The notes under the pieces were generated by a model that was not told the origin of the DNA, did no database searches, and was given only the letters and a program-made list of their open reading frames with translations. From Bacillus zhangzhouensis (lineage in GTDB: Bacteria > Bacillota > Bacilli > Bacillales > Bacillaceae), in assembly GCA_025809375.1 (NCBI GenBank), contig CP099514.1:1736001-1800000 (forward strand): a DNA stretch of 64,000 bases, written 5' to 3'. Position 1 is the stretch's first letter. Each line of letters begins with the position of its first letter. Of this stretch, positions 1 to 7,832 are shown in pieces. A program made the translations under genes and the position numbers.

Positions 1-111
1 TTTAGGCGCTTGTGTTCTAGAGTCCCAATAAAGTAAATGGAGCGCCTCTGTATAATGGGCGATTTTCCCTAGTAATTGATAAAATGCTTTCTCAGTTGCT
101 TCAAGACTCAT
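1..111 (-). CDS. ypwA: Metallocarboxypeptidase YpwA (M32 family), N-terminal 37 codons only
   Basis: The gene is cut by the window edge; only the first 37 codons are present, starting at an ATG at 111 with a GGGGG-like ribosome site upstream. The visible peptide contains the motif LLYWDSRTQAPK, which matches the conserved N-terminal HWDSRTGAPK-type segment of thermostable carboxypeptidase Taq/M32 enzymes. These zinc peptidases release C-terminal amino acids. The catalytic HEXXH motif lies outside the window, so activity cannot be judged. Its place next to ypvA is the same as in B. subtilis. Confidence 0.75.
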   Translation of the reverse strand, partial: MSLEATEKAFYQLLGKIAHYTEALHLLYWDSRTQAPK

Positions 112-190
112 GCGTTTGTTCCCCCAATCAATAAAATATGTATGTACGTTTCAAGGCTACTTCAATGAATGTTCTTTTGTCAATGAAAAA

Positions 191-214
191 GGAGGATACA
201 CAGCGGTATCCTCC
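191..214 (-). terminator. Intrinsic terminator of ypvA
   Basis: A 9-bp perfect stem (GGAGGATAC / GTATCCTCC, loop of six) followed on the minus strand by TTTTTC lies 23 bases past the ypvA stop. Confidence 0.85.
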
Positions 215-236
215 TCATTTGCAAGTGTTCAGCTAT

Positions 237-2183
237 TTACGATGTGATGATGGGCTTCACTGGCAGGACGGATTCAATTTTACTTTGAAGCTCTGTATCT
301 TCCTTACGATCAAAGTAAATATGAATGCTTCCTGCGTCTTGGCTTGTCCGGATCAGTCTTCCGATCCCTTGGCGTAAACGAAGCAGCATATACGGAAGGT
401 CAACTTCAGCATGTGCATCGTTTGCTTCATTCCGTTTCGCTTCAAATACCGGATCATGCGGCGGATAAGGAAGTCCCCAGATGATCACATTCGTTAATGA
501 TTGACCGGGAATATCAAGCCCTTCCCACAAATGAACAGAGCATAACACGGATGTCTCATCTGCTTGGAACTTTTGAACAATGGTGCTGATTTCCTCGTCT
601 CCCTCAAAATACACGTCAAATGGCAGTGATTCATTTGATGCTTCCAGCTGTTTTCTAAAGAAATGTAGTTCATCAAATGAAGGGAATAAAATAAGAGATC
701 GCCCTCCATTTTCTTTCAGCTGAGTGATCACCTGCTGTGCTTTTACCTCTTGCTCAGCGAGCTGCTGAATTCCATGGAAATAAATCTTCATTTGTTCATC
801 GTAATCATACGGCGAAGCGACACTCATTGATAAGTAATCCTTAATCCCAAGACTTTCAGCTAAATAATCAAAGGATTGATTCTCAGACAATGTAGCGGAA
901 GAGAAAATATAGGGTCTTTTTTGTGAGAATACTTTTTCGCCAAGTACCTCTGCAACCGTCTTCGGCATCACAACAAATGTTGTATCTAATTCCTGTTTTT
1001 CCAGCCAGCTAATGGCATTTTTCTGATAAAGCGATAAAGAATACGCCATTTGTTCAATGTATTCTTCCACAACAGATAATTCGTATTGATCGATCGTATA
1101 CATCTCAGATTCAAACACGAGCGCTTCTCCGATTTTTTCAAGCAGGCCACACAATTCACTTGCAGAACGCTTCACCTCATCAACACGTCCAATTTCAAGC
1201 CGGTGCGAGCCTTTGACTTGTTTAGCATGTGTTTTTAAGAGATAAAAGAACTCATCGTTTGTTGCAAGTGCATCTTCAACAAGCTCTGCAAATTCTTCGC
1301 GTATGTCGTTTTGCAAAAGACGTTCCAAAAAGGTCTCGAGCGTTGATTGCTTCACTCGGTACGTTAACGCTTTTTGTGCGGCAAACTCGAGAAGATGTCC
1401 TTCATCAAATACTACGGAGCTATGCTCAGGAAGCAGCGGAAGCTGGCCCTCACGTTTTCGGGATTCCTTCGTCCACACATGCTCCATGTAAAAATCATGT
1501 GAACAGATGATGAGGTCTGTCGCTTTCCGGTAATGATCTCTTGATAAATTCAGACCGCAGCGATGGCGCATATCGCACGTCAGGCAGTCCTGAAATGAGT
1601 CATAGCCAATTCGTGACCATTCATCATTTGATAATTCTGGATACTCTTTTCGATCACCATACGGATAAAAGGTTTGCATGCCATGTGATTCATGAACAAA
1701 TGAAGGCAGTGATTCATAAATATCGAGCCACTTTTCATCATCTTCACGCTGCATCGTTTTCTCTAGCTTCTTTAGGCATAAATATTGATCATGCGATTTA
1801 CTTAATCTCGCATCTATTTGAATATCAAGGTGATTGGCAATTTTATAGATATCACCTTCTTGTTTAACCAGCTGTTCAATTAACGTTTCGTCTGCACATG
1901 CAATAATCGCAGGTTTCCCTGTATACCTTGCATATGTGACGGCAAATAATAGATAGACGATGGTTTTGCCTGTGCCTACCCCAGCTTCGGCAAACATCAC
2001 ACTTTTTTCTTTAAAGGCTCTTTCTAGCTGAAAAGCCATGAATATTTGTTCATCTCGAAGATCAAAGCCCTTTTCTGGCAAAATGTCATAAAACACATCA
2101 CCAATCCAGTTGCCCAGTTCTTCGTAAAAATTGTGTTCTTTTGATAATGAAAAAGGCAAACGAGATGCTGTCACCTGCTTCAA
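237..2183 (-). CDS. ypvA: DinG/XPD-family ATP-dependent helicase YpvA
   Basis: A superfamily 2 helicase of about 648 residues, close to the usual YpvA length. Walker A is AEAGVGTGKT (about 65-74), the motif II box is DEGH (about 260-263), and a C-terminal motif SVHLWEGLDIPG is typical of the DinG/XPD group. Cysteines at about 136, 200, 203 and 209 (YLC, then C-x2-C-x5-C) have the arrangement of the iron-sulfur cluster of XPD-like 5'-3' helicases, so a cluster is likely. The role in DNA repair is inferred from the family. The start is unsure: TTG at 2183 is very close to the GGGGG run, and GTG at 2174 has better spacing. Confidence 0.9.
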   Translation of the reverse strand: MKQVTASRLPFSLSKEHNFYEELGNWIGDVFYDILPEKGFDLRDEQIFMAFQLERAFKEKSVMFAEAGVGTGKTIVYLLFAVTYARYTGKPAIIACADETLIEQLVKQEGDIYKIANHLDIQIDARLSKSHDQYLCLKKLEKTMQREDDEKWLDIYESLPSFVHESHGMQTFYPYGDRKEYPELSNDEWSRIGYDSFQDCLTCDMRHRCGLNLSRDHYRKATDLIICSHDFYMEHVWTKESRKREGQLPLLPEHSSVVFDEGHLLEFAAQKALTYRVKQSTLETFLERLLQNDIREEFAELVEDALATNDEFFYLLKTHAKQVKGSHRLEIGRVDEVKRSASELCGLLEKIGEALVFESEMYTIDQYELSVVEEYIEQMAYSLSLYQKNAISWLEKQELDTTFVVMPKTVAEVLGEKVFSQKRPYIFSSATLSENQSFDYLAESLGIKDYLSMSVASPYDYDEQMKIYFHGIQQLAEQEVKAQQVITQLKENGGRSLILFPSFDELHFFRKQLEASNESLPFDVYFEGDEEISTIVQKFQADETSVLCSVHLWEGLDIPGQSLTNVIIWGLPYPPHDPVFEAKRNEANDAHAEVDLPYMLLRLRQGIGRLIRTSQDAGSIHIYFDRKEDTELQSKIESVLPVKPIITS

Positions 2184-2249
2184 CCCCCAACTTTTGAATC
2201 ATTCAGACATTCAATAGTACCATCTACGCTGGGGAAAGGCAATCTTTTT

Positions 2250-2447
2250 TTATGAACGCAGGCGATGCTGATAGTTTTCCTTCATTAAAAAGGCATGCTC
2301 AGAATGTTCCATGTATGCCTGAGCCAGTGCTAAATCTTCGATGGCTGCTGCAAGCTGAGCAGATTGTCCGCCTTCATGCCCTTCTATTTCTTGAGCAGTC
2401 GAAGCGAGTGCTTTTTGAATTAACTGAATTTGATCATAATGAATCAT
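2250..2447 (-). CDS. yptA: Small YptA-like protein of unknown function
   Basis: A 65-residue acidic-helical protein with a clear GAGGTG site eight bases before the ATG. No known domain is recognised. The position between ypvA and ypsC is that of B. subtilis yptA, from which the name is taken. It contains two histidine-containing HSEH/GHEGG stretches but no metal motif I can name. Confidence 0.6.
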   Translation of the reverse strand: MIHYDQIQLIQKALASTAQEIEGHEGGQSAQLAAAIEDLALAQAYMEHSEHAFLMKENYQHRLRS

Positions 2448-2522
2448 GAAGACACCTCTTTTTTTAAAATCAAGTTCAGTTTATTCCGTCTCGCGAGGAG
2501 TTATACCTTTTCAGTATAAAAA

Positions 2523-2547
2523 AGCCGCACCTTCTTTCGGTGCGGCT
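2523..2547 (-). terminator. Intrinsic terminator of ypsC
   Basis: Nine-bp GC-rich stem AGCCGCACC / GGTGCGGCT with a seven-base loop and TTTTTT after it on the minus strand, a few bases beyond the ypsC stop. Confidence 0.9.
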
Positions 2548-2552
2548 ATTTA

Positions 2553-3707
2553 TTACGATTCAGTTGTTTGCTTTCTAGGCGGTCGTTTTCCCCAATATTG
2601 ATAATAGTCTGTTTTAATAAACCCGTTAAACAGCTTTCTCTTTTTCGTCGCTTTTCTTCCGAAGCACTCTTCGAATTTTTCGTGTGACGTTAAGATGTAA
2701 ATGGACCAGGTGTCTAGGTTCTTTAATGCTTCCCCCATTCCTTGATACATTTTTTCAACTGCTGGTTTATCACTCAGTCGTTCACCGTAAGGAGGATTTC
2801 CAACAATCACACCGTAGTCTTCGTTTGTTTGAAAGTCTTTTACTTGCATTTGTTTAAACTCAATCAGTTCACTTAGTCCTGCTTCTTCTGCATTCATTTT
2901 TGCAATGTCTACCATACGATGGTCGATATCACTTGCAACAATGTGAAGTGGCTGGTCATAGTTTGCTTTTTCTTCTACTTCCACACGCGCTTTGTTCCAT
3001 ACGTCTTCACCGATCCATTCCCATGATTCAGACGCAAATTCCCGGTTAAATCCCGGGGCAATGTTTTGTCCAATCATCGCTGCTTCAATGGCGATTGTTC
3101 CAGATCCACAGAAAGGATCAACAAATGGACGGTCAGGTGTCCAGTTCGTTAATAAGACGAGCGCAGCAGCAAGCGTTTCTTTAATAGGTGCTCCGCCTTG
3201 ATCCATGCGGTATCCGCGTTTATGAAGACCTACACCAGATGTATCAAGAGTAAGCACAGCTTTATCTTTTAAAAGAGCGATCTCGATTTTATATTCAGGA
3301 CCTGTCTCTTCAAGCCATTCAGACTGAATGTTGTAGGAGGATTTGAGCTTTTGCGCGATGGCTTTTTTGACGATGCGCTGACAGTCCGGCACACTGGCAA
3401 GCTGAGATTTCACAGATTTTCCGATGACAGGAAACGTACTGTTTTTCGGTAAAAAAGCGGCCCAGTCAATCGCTTTCGTCCGTTCAAAAAGCTCATCAAA
3501 TGTTTTTGCCGAAAATTCAGCAACTTGTACCTTGATTCGGTCTGCTGTACGCAGCCAAAGGTTTGCTCGGCAAATCGCAAGAGCATCCCCCTTGAAAATC
3601 ACTTTTCCGTTGTCGACTGTGCACTCATAGCCAAGGTCTCTTACTTCTTTTGCAACAATTGCTTCAATTCCCATTGGAGCTGTTGCGATGAGTGTATAGG
3701 TTTTCAT
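2553..3707 (-). CDS. ypsC: RNA (guanine-N2) methyltransferase YpsC, THUMP domain
   Basis: A 384-residue protein of the RlmK/RlmL-N2-methyltransferase type. The N-terminal 150 residues form a THUMP RNA-binding domain; the C-terminal part is a Rossmann methyltransferase with the SAM loop VDPFCGSGTIAIEAAM (about 198-213) and the catalytic NPPY box in VGNPPYGER (about 303-311). The likely substrate is a guanine in 23S rRNA, inferred from relatives. The length equals that of B. subtilis YpsC. It starts with ATG at 3707 and ends just before its own terminator. Confidence 0.93.
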   Translation of the reverse strand: MKTYTLIATAPMGIEAIVAKEVRDLGYECTVDNGKVIFKGDALAICRANLWLRTADRIKVQVAEFSAKTFDELFERTKAIDWAAFLPKNSTFPVIGKSVKSQLASVPDCQRIVKKAIAQKLKSSYNIQSEWLEETGPEYKIEIALLKDKAVLTLDTSGVGLHKRGYRMDQGGAPIKETLAAALVLLTNWTPDRPFVDPFCGSGTIAIEAAMIGQNIAPGFNREFASESWEWIGEDVWNKARVEVEEKANYDQPLHIVASDIDHRMVDIAKMNAEEAGLSELIEFKQMQVKDFQTNEDYGVIVGNPPYGERLSDKPAVEKMYQGMGEALKNLDTWSIYILTSHEKFEECFGRKATKKRKLFNGFIKTDYYQYWGKRPPRKQTTES

Positions 3708-3750
3708 TGATTTATCACCTGTTTTCTCGTCCTTTTATGTAGTCATGATA

Positions 3751-3783
3751 AAAGCTCTCCATATGTTAAAATAGGAGAGCTTT
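3751..3783 (-). terminator. Intrinsic terminator after rnpB
   Basis: Ten-bp stem AAAGCTCTCC / GGAGAGCTTT with a 13-base loop, about 20 bases beyond the rnpB 3' end. Confidence 0.8.
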
Positions 3784-3802
3784 GTTTCATTATGTTTATG
3801 AT

Positions 3803-4209
3803 AACGGATTTAACGTTCTGTAAGCCATGTTTTGTTCCATCGTACTCAAACGGCAAATGCCTCGTACTCAGGTGGTAATCATCTATCTACAGAATTCTCT
3901 GTCCTTCTCTCCGTTTGATTCCTTTGAGAAAGTTCCCCTACCAAGTTTGGGTTTCTCGCTCGAGGGGTTTACCGCGTTCCACTCTCACCATTTCTAGTGA
4001 GACTTCGTCACTGTGGCACTTTCAAGGATACTTTGCCATATCCTAAAAAGGACGTAGGCATTTTTCCTGCCGTCAGCCTTTCCCAGGCTGCCCTGGCTTA
4101 TTTTTTCGCCAGGCACGAACACTACGGGCATCTCAGCACCGTGCGAGCATGGACTTTCCTCTGCAATGCCCTAAATAGCATTACAGCGATTACCCGAACG
4201 TTAATCAAT
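3803..4209 (-). ncRNA. rnpB: RNase P RNA (type B)
   Basis: The catalytic RNA of RNase P, which matures the 5' ends of tRNAs. Read on the minus strand it contains the universal core blocks: AACGTTCGGGTAATCG near the 5' end, GAGGAAAGTCCATGCTCGCA (CR-I), GGAACGCGGTAAACCCC in the middle, GTAGATAGATGATT and the closing ACAGAACGTT that pairs with the 5' block to form P4. The order and sequence follow the Bacillus type B molecule of about 400 bases. Ends are estimated from the promoter at the 5' side and the P4 strand at the 3' side, and may be off by several bases. Confidence 0.97.
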
Positions 4210-4216
4210 AAGCGTT

Positions 4217-4245
4217 ATTATAAACGACAATGACATCTGACACAA
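4217..4245 (-). promoter_or_regulatory. SigA-type promoter of rnpB
   Basis: TTGTGT, 17-base spacer, TATAAT on the minus strand, placing transcription start at about 4209, which agrees with the expected RNA 5' end. Confidence 0.8.
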
Positions 4246-4261
4246 GCTTTTTCAGCAAGAA

Positions 4262-4567
4262 TCAATCATAAAGTTTGCTACCAAAAACGTGTTTCTCAAG
4301 GTTCGATAGTCTTTTTAAAATATCAAAGTTTGTTGTATTAGACTGTGCAGGCTGCCTTTTCCCTTGTTCAACAGCTTCTTCAAGCTGTTTTGACAAGTGA
4401 AGGTTTTCTTGTTGAAGTTTTTCGATTTCTTGGTTGAATGTCTCATAGTCTTTAATGATCATGTCTAAAAATTTATCGACTTCTTCTTGTTTGTACCCTC
4501 TGACACCTGTTTTAAATTCTTTTTCTAAAATTTCTTTCGCAGAAAGCTTTACTTTATCAGCAAGCAT
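4262..4567 (-). CDS. gpsB: Cell-division protein GpsB
   Basis: A 101-residue cytosolic adaptor of the DivIVA family that shuttles PBP1 between side wall and septum. The N-terminal DivIVA-like domain carries the [12 protein letters not shown] motif (about 24-35), followed by a coiled coil (about 45-75) and the conserved C-terminal [17 protein letters not shown] helix that trimerises the protein. ATG at 4567 with GAGGTG upstream gives the family start MLADKVKL; the longer frame upstream is rejected. Its partner ponA (PBP1) is in the same window. Confidence 0.95.
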   Translation of the reverse strand: MLADKVKLSAKEILEKEFKTGVRGYKQEEVDKFLDMIIKDYETFNQEIEKLQQENLHLSKQLEEAVEQGKRQPAQSNTTNFDILKRLSNLEKHVFGSKLYD

Positions 4568-4642
4568 CTTTTTCACCTCATATCGTGAATTCATAGTATA
4601 TTTTTTCAGAAATACGTGACGTTGTCAAATTTTCTCTTGCTT

Positions 4643-5185
4643 TTAATCAAAAAACGGATCTTCCGCGTCAACCTGGGCTCTTAGATCATCCATTGTAATG
4701 TACATAATGGGATAATCAGTATAGGCTTTCGCTTCTCTGATCATATACTTCGGCGATCCCTCATACTCGGGATCATATAAGACGAGAAGTCCCTCTGTTT
4801 TTTCAATAAAAAAGCGGTTTTTTTGTTTAAATTGTGCCGGACTTTCATACGGTCTATGTGTGACACTTTCTACAAAATCGGCCTGTGCAAGAATTCCTTC
4901 ATACAACTCTTTGTTTTGCTCATTCCAGCGCTCTTCCTGTTCATAAAATGGCGTAATGACGGCAAGTTTTAACGCTGGATATTCCTCCTGAAGCTCAAAC
5001 ACCACTTCGGCTGTCCAGATTTCTGCCCCAAGCTGGCCTGATATGAGCACCCATTCCAGACCTTCTTCGATAAGAGCTGTCAGCCTTTTTTGAAGCTCCG
5101 CTTTTATGTATTGAAGTGCAGGCTCGTCTTGTTTGAATATCCCAAGCTCAAACGGCTTGTACCCTGTGACAGCAATAATTTTCAT
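4643..5185 (-). CDS. ypsA: SLOG-like nucleotide-binding protein YpsA (DUF1273)
   Basis: A 180-residue protein of the YpsA/DUF1273 branch of the SLOG superfamily, with the N-terminal signature ITAVTGYKP-like segment (here [17 protein letters not shown]) and the ISGQLGAE glycine motif (about 65-72). Family members bind nucleotide-like ligands, and overexpression in B. subtilis interferes with division; the ligand is unknown. It lies 75 bases upstream of gpsB on the same strand and could be cotranscribed with it. Confidence 0.9.
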   Translation of the reverse strand: MKIIAVTGYKPFELGIFKQDEPALQYIKAELQKRLTALIEEGLEWVLISGQLGAEIWTAEVVFELQEEYPALKLAVITPFYEQEERWNEQNKELYEGILAQADFVESVTHRPYESPAQFKQKNRFFIEKTEGLLVLYDPEYEGSPKYMIREAKAYTDYPIMYITMDDLRAQVDAEDPFFD

Positions 5186-5206
5186 TTTTTCACCTACTTT
5201 TAAAAA

Positions 5207-5229
5207 ATGGGACTTATAAAAGTCCCATT
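5207..5229 (-). terminator. Intrinsic terminator of cotD
   Basis: AATGGGACTT / AAGTCCCATT stem immediately after the cotD stop, followed by TTTTAAAAG on the minus strand. Confidence 0.8.
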
Positions 5230-5233
5230 CACC

Positions 5234-5470
5234 TTATCTGTTACAGCAAGGTCCACCGCAGTTAAAGTGTTGATGTGTTGTCGGGTCCACCTGAGAAAAC
5301 GTATGCGGGAAGTAGTGAACATGTTTGAAATTGTGGTGGTGAACATTTGTCACATGCTGCGGGTGGATATGCGGCACAATTGTTGTTGACTCGCTGTGTG
5401 TACAGCAATGATTCGTCGGATGAACAATTGGCTGTGTAACATTCGGATCGCAATGATGATGATGGTACAT
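5234..5470 (-). CDS. cotD: Inner spore coat protein CotD
   Basis: A 78-residue histidine- and cysteine-rich protein with the repeated pattern VPHIHPQHVTNVHHHNFKHV, VHYFPHTFS and a final GGPCCNR, all characteristic of CotD of the inner spore coat. The start ATG at 5470 sits behind GGAGAGG. A SigK-type promoter is seen upstream. A second frame over the same DNA (5262-5477) is a shadow. The histidine richness may bind metal or support coat crosslinking, but this is inference. Confidence 0.93.
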   Translation of the reverse strand: MYHHHHCDPNVTQPIVHPTNHCCTHSESTTIVPHIHPQHVTNVHHHNFKHVHYFPHTFSQVDPTTHQHFNCGGPCCNR

Positions 5471-5505
5471 GTAGCATTCCCCTCTCCTTGATTTTCTTAC
5501 ATTAA

Positions 5506-5533
5506 CAATGTATGAAAAAAGAGGTGTACATGT
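5506..5533 (-). promoter_or_regulatory. Putative SigK-dependent promoter of cotD
   Basis: On the minus strand CATACATTG is a good SigK -10 match with an AC-containing -35 (ACATGT) about 16 bases upstream. The -35 lies in the palindrome GTACATGTAC (5525-5534). Late mother-cell expression of cotD is expected. Confidence 0.5.
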
Positions 5534-5552
5534 ACTAATGCATTAACCTATT

Positions 5553-5648
5553 TTAAAAGTTGGCAAGAAAAATATCTTTATAGTTTGAAAACACAAAAGC
5601 GACCAAAATGACCACAAGAAAAAACAAGTAGAAAAGACCCTTATACAT
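5553..5648 (-). CDS. 31-residue hydrophobic membrane peptide
   Basis: An open frame too short for usual gene calling: ATG at 5648, preceded by GAGGAG at eight bases, encodes a peptide that begins MYKGLFYLFFLVVILVAF and ends with a charged tail NYKDIFLANF. Residues 4-20 form one continuous transmembrane segment, with Lys3 before it. I do not recognise a family. It lies between cotD and the rearranged block. The good ribosome site and the clean hydrophobic run argue for a real gene; the short length keeps it provisional. Confidence 0.5.
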   Translation of the reverse strand: MYKGLFYLFFLVVILVAFVFSNYKDIFLANF

Positions 5649-5791
5649 GGCTATACGCTCCTCATTTCAATTTCTAACGTTATTTTACAGGATTCGCGGC
5701 CTTTCTACAATAAAAGTGCTAAACAATTTTTATTTTCGGCCGAGAGCCGAACGTTGTCATTTCTTGCGCTTTCCCGGGCAATAATCATATT

Positions 5792-5860
5792 TCACTGCCC
5801 AGCTTTTCTCACTAGCCGTTTTTTGCGCTTCTCAAGCTCTGCCGTGTCTCGCTCGCTTAA
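5792..5860 (-). pseudogene. Possible C-terminal remnant of an unidentified protein (yprB position)
   Basis: On the minus strand about 22 codons ending at a stop at 5792 read LSERDTAELEKRKKRLVRK..., a natural-looking charged C-terminus. In the other direction the same DNA forms the implausible N-terminal part of the fused plus-strand frame. B. subtilis carries yprB/yprA in this interval, so this could be the last codons of yprB left behind by a deletion, but I cannot confirm the match from memory. Confidence 0.25.
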
Positions 5861-6275
5861 CGATGAGAAAGATAATATTAAAGAACATGCGTCTAAACCG
5901 TTTATCTTTGGATACCGGTTATCTCCTGAAGAACCTGAAACACCTGGTTTAACTATGACAGAGACATTTACATTAGTGGATGTTCTCAAAACAAAAAACC
6001 TTGATTATTTGCATATCTCTTTAATGGAGATTGGCTCTAAAGCAAGAAGGGGAGCAGATTCTAATAAGACACGTATGGAACTGCTAAAAGAACGCTGCGG
6101 CGATGCTCTTCCGCTCATTGGAGTAGGAAGCGTCATTACAGCTGAAGATGCACTCCATGCTTACAATCAAGGGATTCCGCTCATCGCTGTCGCACGAGAG
6201 CTGATCGTCGACCCAGATTGGGCTAAGAAGATGAAAGAAGGCAGAGAACAAGAGATTGAAACCGTCATTACGGAA
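5861..6275 (+). pseudogene. Fragment of NADH:flavin oxidoreductase (old yellow enzyme family)
   Basis: About 135 codons of the C-terminal half of an OYE-family oxidoreductase (YqiG/YqjM-like): FIFGYRLSPEEPETPG, YLHISLM, LIGVGSVITAEDAL and PLIAVARELIVDPDW are the phosphate/FMN-binding barrel strands of this family. The N-terminal half, including the catalytic region, is missing and the C-terminus stops abruptly at the transposase junction near 6275-6290. The open frame continues on both sides (5754-6359) but the flanking residues do not belong to the enzyme. It is most likely debris brought in or cut by IS activity. Confidence 0.8.
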
Positions 6276-7092
6276 GAACTATACAGTAACATCTGTCCTA
6301 AGTATTTTGCAGATCGCCAGATCGACCTATTATCGCTGGGTATCCGAAGGAATACGTGAAAAATCACAAGTGGAGAAGGCTGTTATTTCCTTATGTACCG
6401 AAACGTCGTTCCGGTACGGCCACCGTAAGATCCGAAAGCTACTTCAGCGCCAATATGATATCAAACGAAACCGAAATACTGTACAGCGCATCATGCAAAA
6501 ACACCATCTTCAATGTCGTGTGAAGCGTAAAAGGAAATGGAAATCACAAGGGGAATCTGTCATCATTGCTCCAAATAGATTAAATTGGAACTTCACCGCA
6601 ATACACCCGAATTTAAAATGGGTAACCGATATTACTTATATTCAGTATGGACCGAGAACGCTCTACCTTTCGACCATGATGGATTTATACAACAACGAAG
6701 TTGTTGCCTATACCCTAGATGATCACCAACAGACATCACTCATATTGGACACATTGAGGGCAGCTTTAGAGAAAAGGAATTCACCTAAAGGTGTACTTGT
6801 GCATTCAGATCAAGGAAGTGTATACAGTTCGTATGCATATCAAAAGGAGCTAGGGGTAAGGAACCTCACAAGCAGTATGTCTAGACGAGGCAACTGTTGG
6901 GATAACGCAGTGATTGAATCATTCCATTCTAGCTTAAAATCAGAGGAATTTATGTTTACAAAGTTCAATTCTATATCAGAAAAAGATGTCAGACAACGAA
7001 TCGACCATTACATCAAGTATTATAATGAGGAGCGTATTCAAGAAAAATTAGGCTACCACGCACCAAAAACATTTAGTAGCATGTCAGCCTAA
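6256..7092 (+). pseudogene. Truncated IS3-family transposase OrfB
   Basis: The frame begins in the flavin oxidoreductase sequence (no proper start) and from about residue 12 reads as OrfB: SVLSILQIARSTYYRW, the HTH_21 segment FRYGHRKIRKLL, then the full rve integrase core with D (WVTDITYIQYG), D (HSDQGSVYSS) and E (DNAVIESFHSSLKSE), the DDE catalytic triad. About the first 15-20 residues and all of orfA are missing, so the element should not move on its own, although the catalytic domain is undamaged. It may be translated only if read through from upstream. Confidence 0.8.
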
Positions 7093-7132
7093 TAAGGGTG
7101 TTTTATTCGTGTCTCATTCTCCTATGTCAGTC
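6285..7132 (+). mobile_element. 5'-truncated IS3-family (IS150-like) element
   Basis: Only the 3' part of an element remains: most of orfB and the right end. The sequence after the orfB stop (GGTGTTTT, TGTCTC, then TGTCAGTC at about 7121-7132) has the same layout as the right end of the intact element at 8832-10116, so both belong to related IS150-type elements. No orfA, no left inverted repeat and no target duplication are seen. The left limit is inferred from where transposase similarity starts, right after the flavin oxidoreductase fragment. Confidence 0.8.
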
Positions 7133-7158
7133 TAATAGGGTAGTTTTTTATTCATGGA

Positions 7159-7671
7159 CTATTTCATTTTCACTGTAAAGAGCTTGGACATCTGCTTTTC
7201 TACAGAGCCTTTTGGTTCTTTATCAAATCTTTCTACCAGGTCACCATTCATCATCACAATCGGTGTCACTGTACTTGACGCTTTCTCTTCAATCAGTTCT
7301 AAATCACACGTAATGAGCAGATCACCGATTTTCACTTTATCCCCTTCTTTAATGTGCGCCTCAAATCCTTCACCATTTAACCCGACTGTTTCAAGTCCAA
7401 TATGAATCAGAAGCTCAAGCCCCGAGAGTGTTCGAATGCCAATTGCATGTTTTGTATGGAAGAGCTGAATGATTTCACCCTCTACTGGTGACACAATCGT
7501 CCCACTTTTTGGTTTTACTGCTACGCCGTCTCCCATCATCTTTTGAGAAAAAACGGGATCTGGTACATCAGTCAAATCCATTAACTCACCATCAACTGGA
7601 GAATAAATGACTTCTTCCTTTACATCATCTTGGTGTTTTCCGAAACCGAATAATTTTTTCAGCAATGTCAA
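7159..7671 (-). CDS. ypqE: PTS glucose-type EIIA domain protein YpqE
   Basis: A 170-residue single-domain EIIA of the glucose family. It shows the family core [20 protein letters not shown] (about 25-44), [19 protein letters not shown] and HAIGIRTL, and the phosphorylated histidine in [15 protein letters not shown] (His at about 92). It would receive phosphate from HPr and pass it to an EIIBC partner that is not encoded here. The first residues differ from stand-alone Crr. It is monocistronic, facing the divergent ypqA, with a dyad between them. Its own terminator is not visible; the stop lies only about 25 bases from the IS remnant. Confidence 0.92.
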   Translation of the reverse strand: MTLLKKLFGFGKHQDDVKEEVIYSPVDGELMDLTDVPDPVFSQKMMGDGVAVKPKSGTIVSPVEGEIIQLFHTKHAIGIRTLSGLELLIHIGLETVGLNGEGFEAHIKEGDKVKIGDLLITCDLELIEEKASSTVTPIVMMNGDLVERFDKEPKGSVEKQMSKLFTVKMK

Positions 7672-7707
7672 TTTGCTCCCTTCAAGCTTTGCTTCCTAAA
7701 TCTATCT

Positions 7708-7733
7708 AGTGTATGACTTTACGCCCATACACT
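7708..7733. promoter_or_regulatory. Perfect 8-bp dyad between ypqE and ypqA
   Basis: AGTGTATG, ten bases, CATACACT: an exact inverted repeat in the 160-base divergent intergenic region. Each arm also resembles the CATACA-type -10 of SigE/SigK promoters on one strand. It could be an operator for a dimeric regulator or a small RNA hairpin; no function is known to me. Confidence 0.5.
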
Positions 7734-7832
7734 TTGCTTCATTCAACACTATTTAATCATAATTTTTTCCTCTCATCAATTGATAACCGTCTGAGCCCTT
7801 CCTGCATAGTCTGTAGATGAGAGGTGATTCAA

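Noticed and set aside
3997-4233. 78-residue plus-strand frame across rnpB
   Set aside because: It lies wholly in RNase P RNA and its promoter; structured RNA explains the sequence.
5262-5477. 71-residue frame over cotD
   Set aside because: Shadow of the histidine-rich cotD frame, which has the family sequence.
5754-6359. 201-residue plus-strand frame starting in phenylalanine-rich sequence
   Set aside because: Only residues about 37-175 look like a real protein (flavin enzyme fragment). The N-terminal part is the antisense of a charged minus-strand end, and the C-terminus is transposase DNA in the wrong frame. Treated as a pseudogene.
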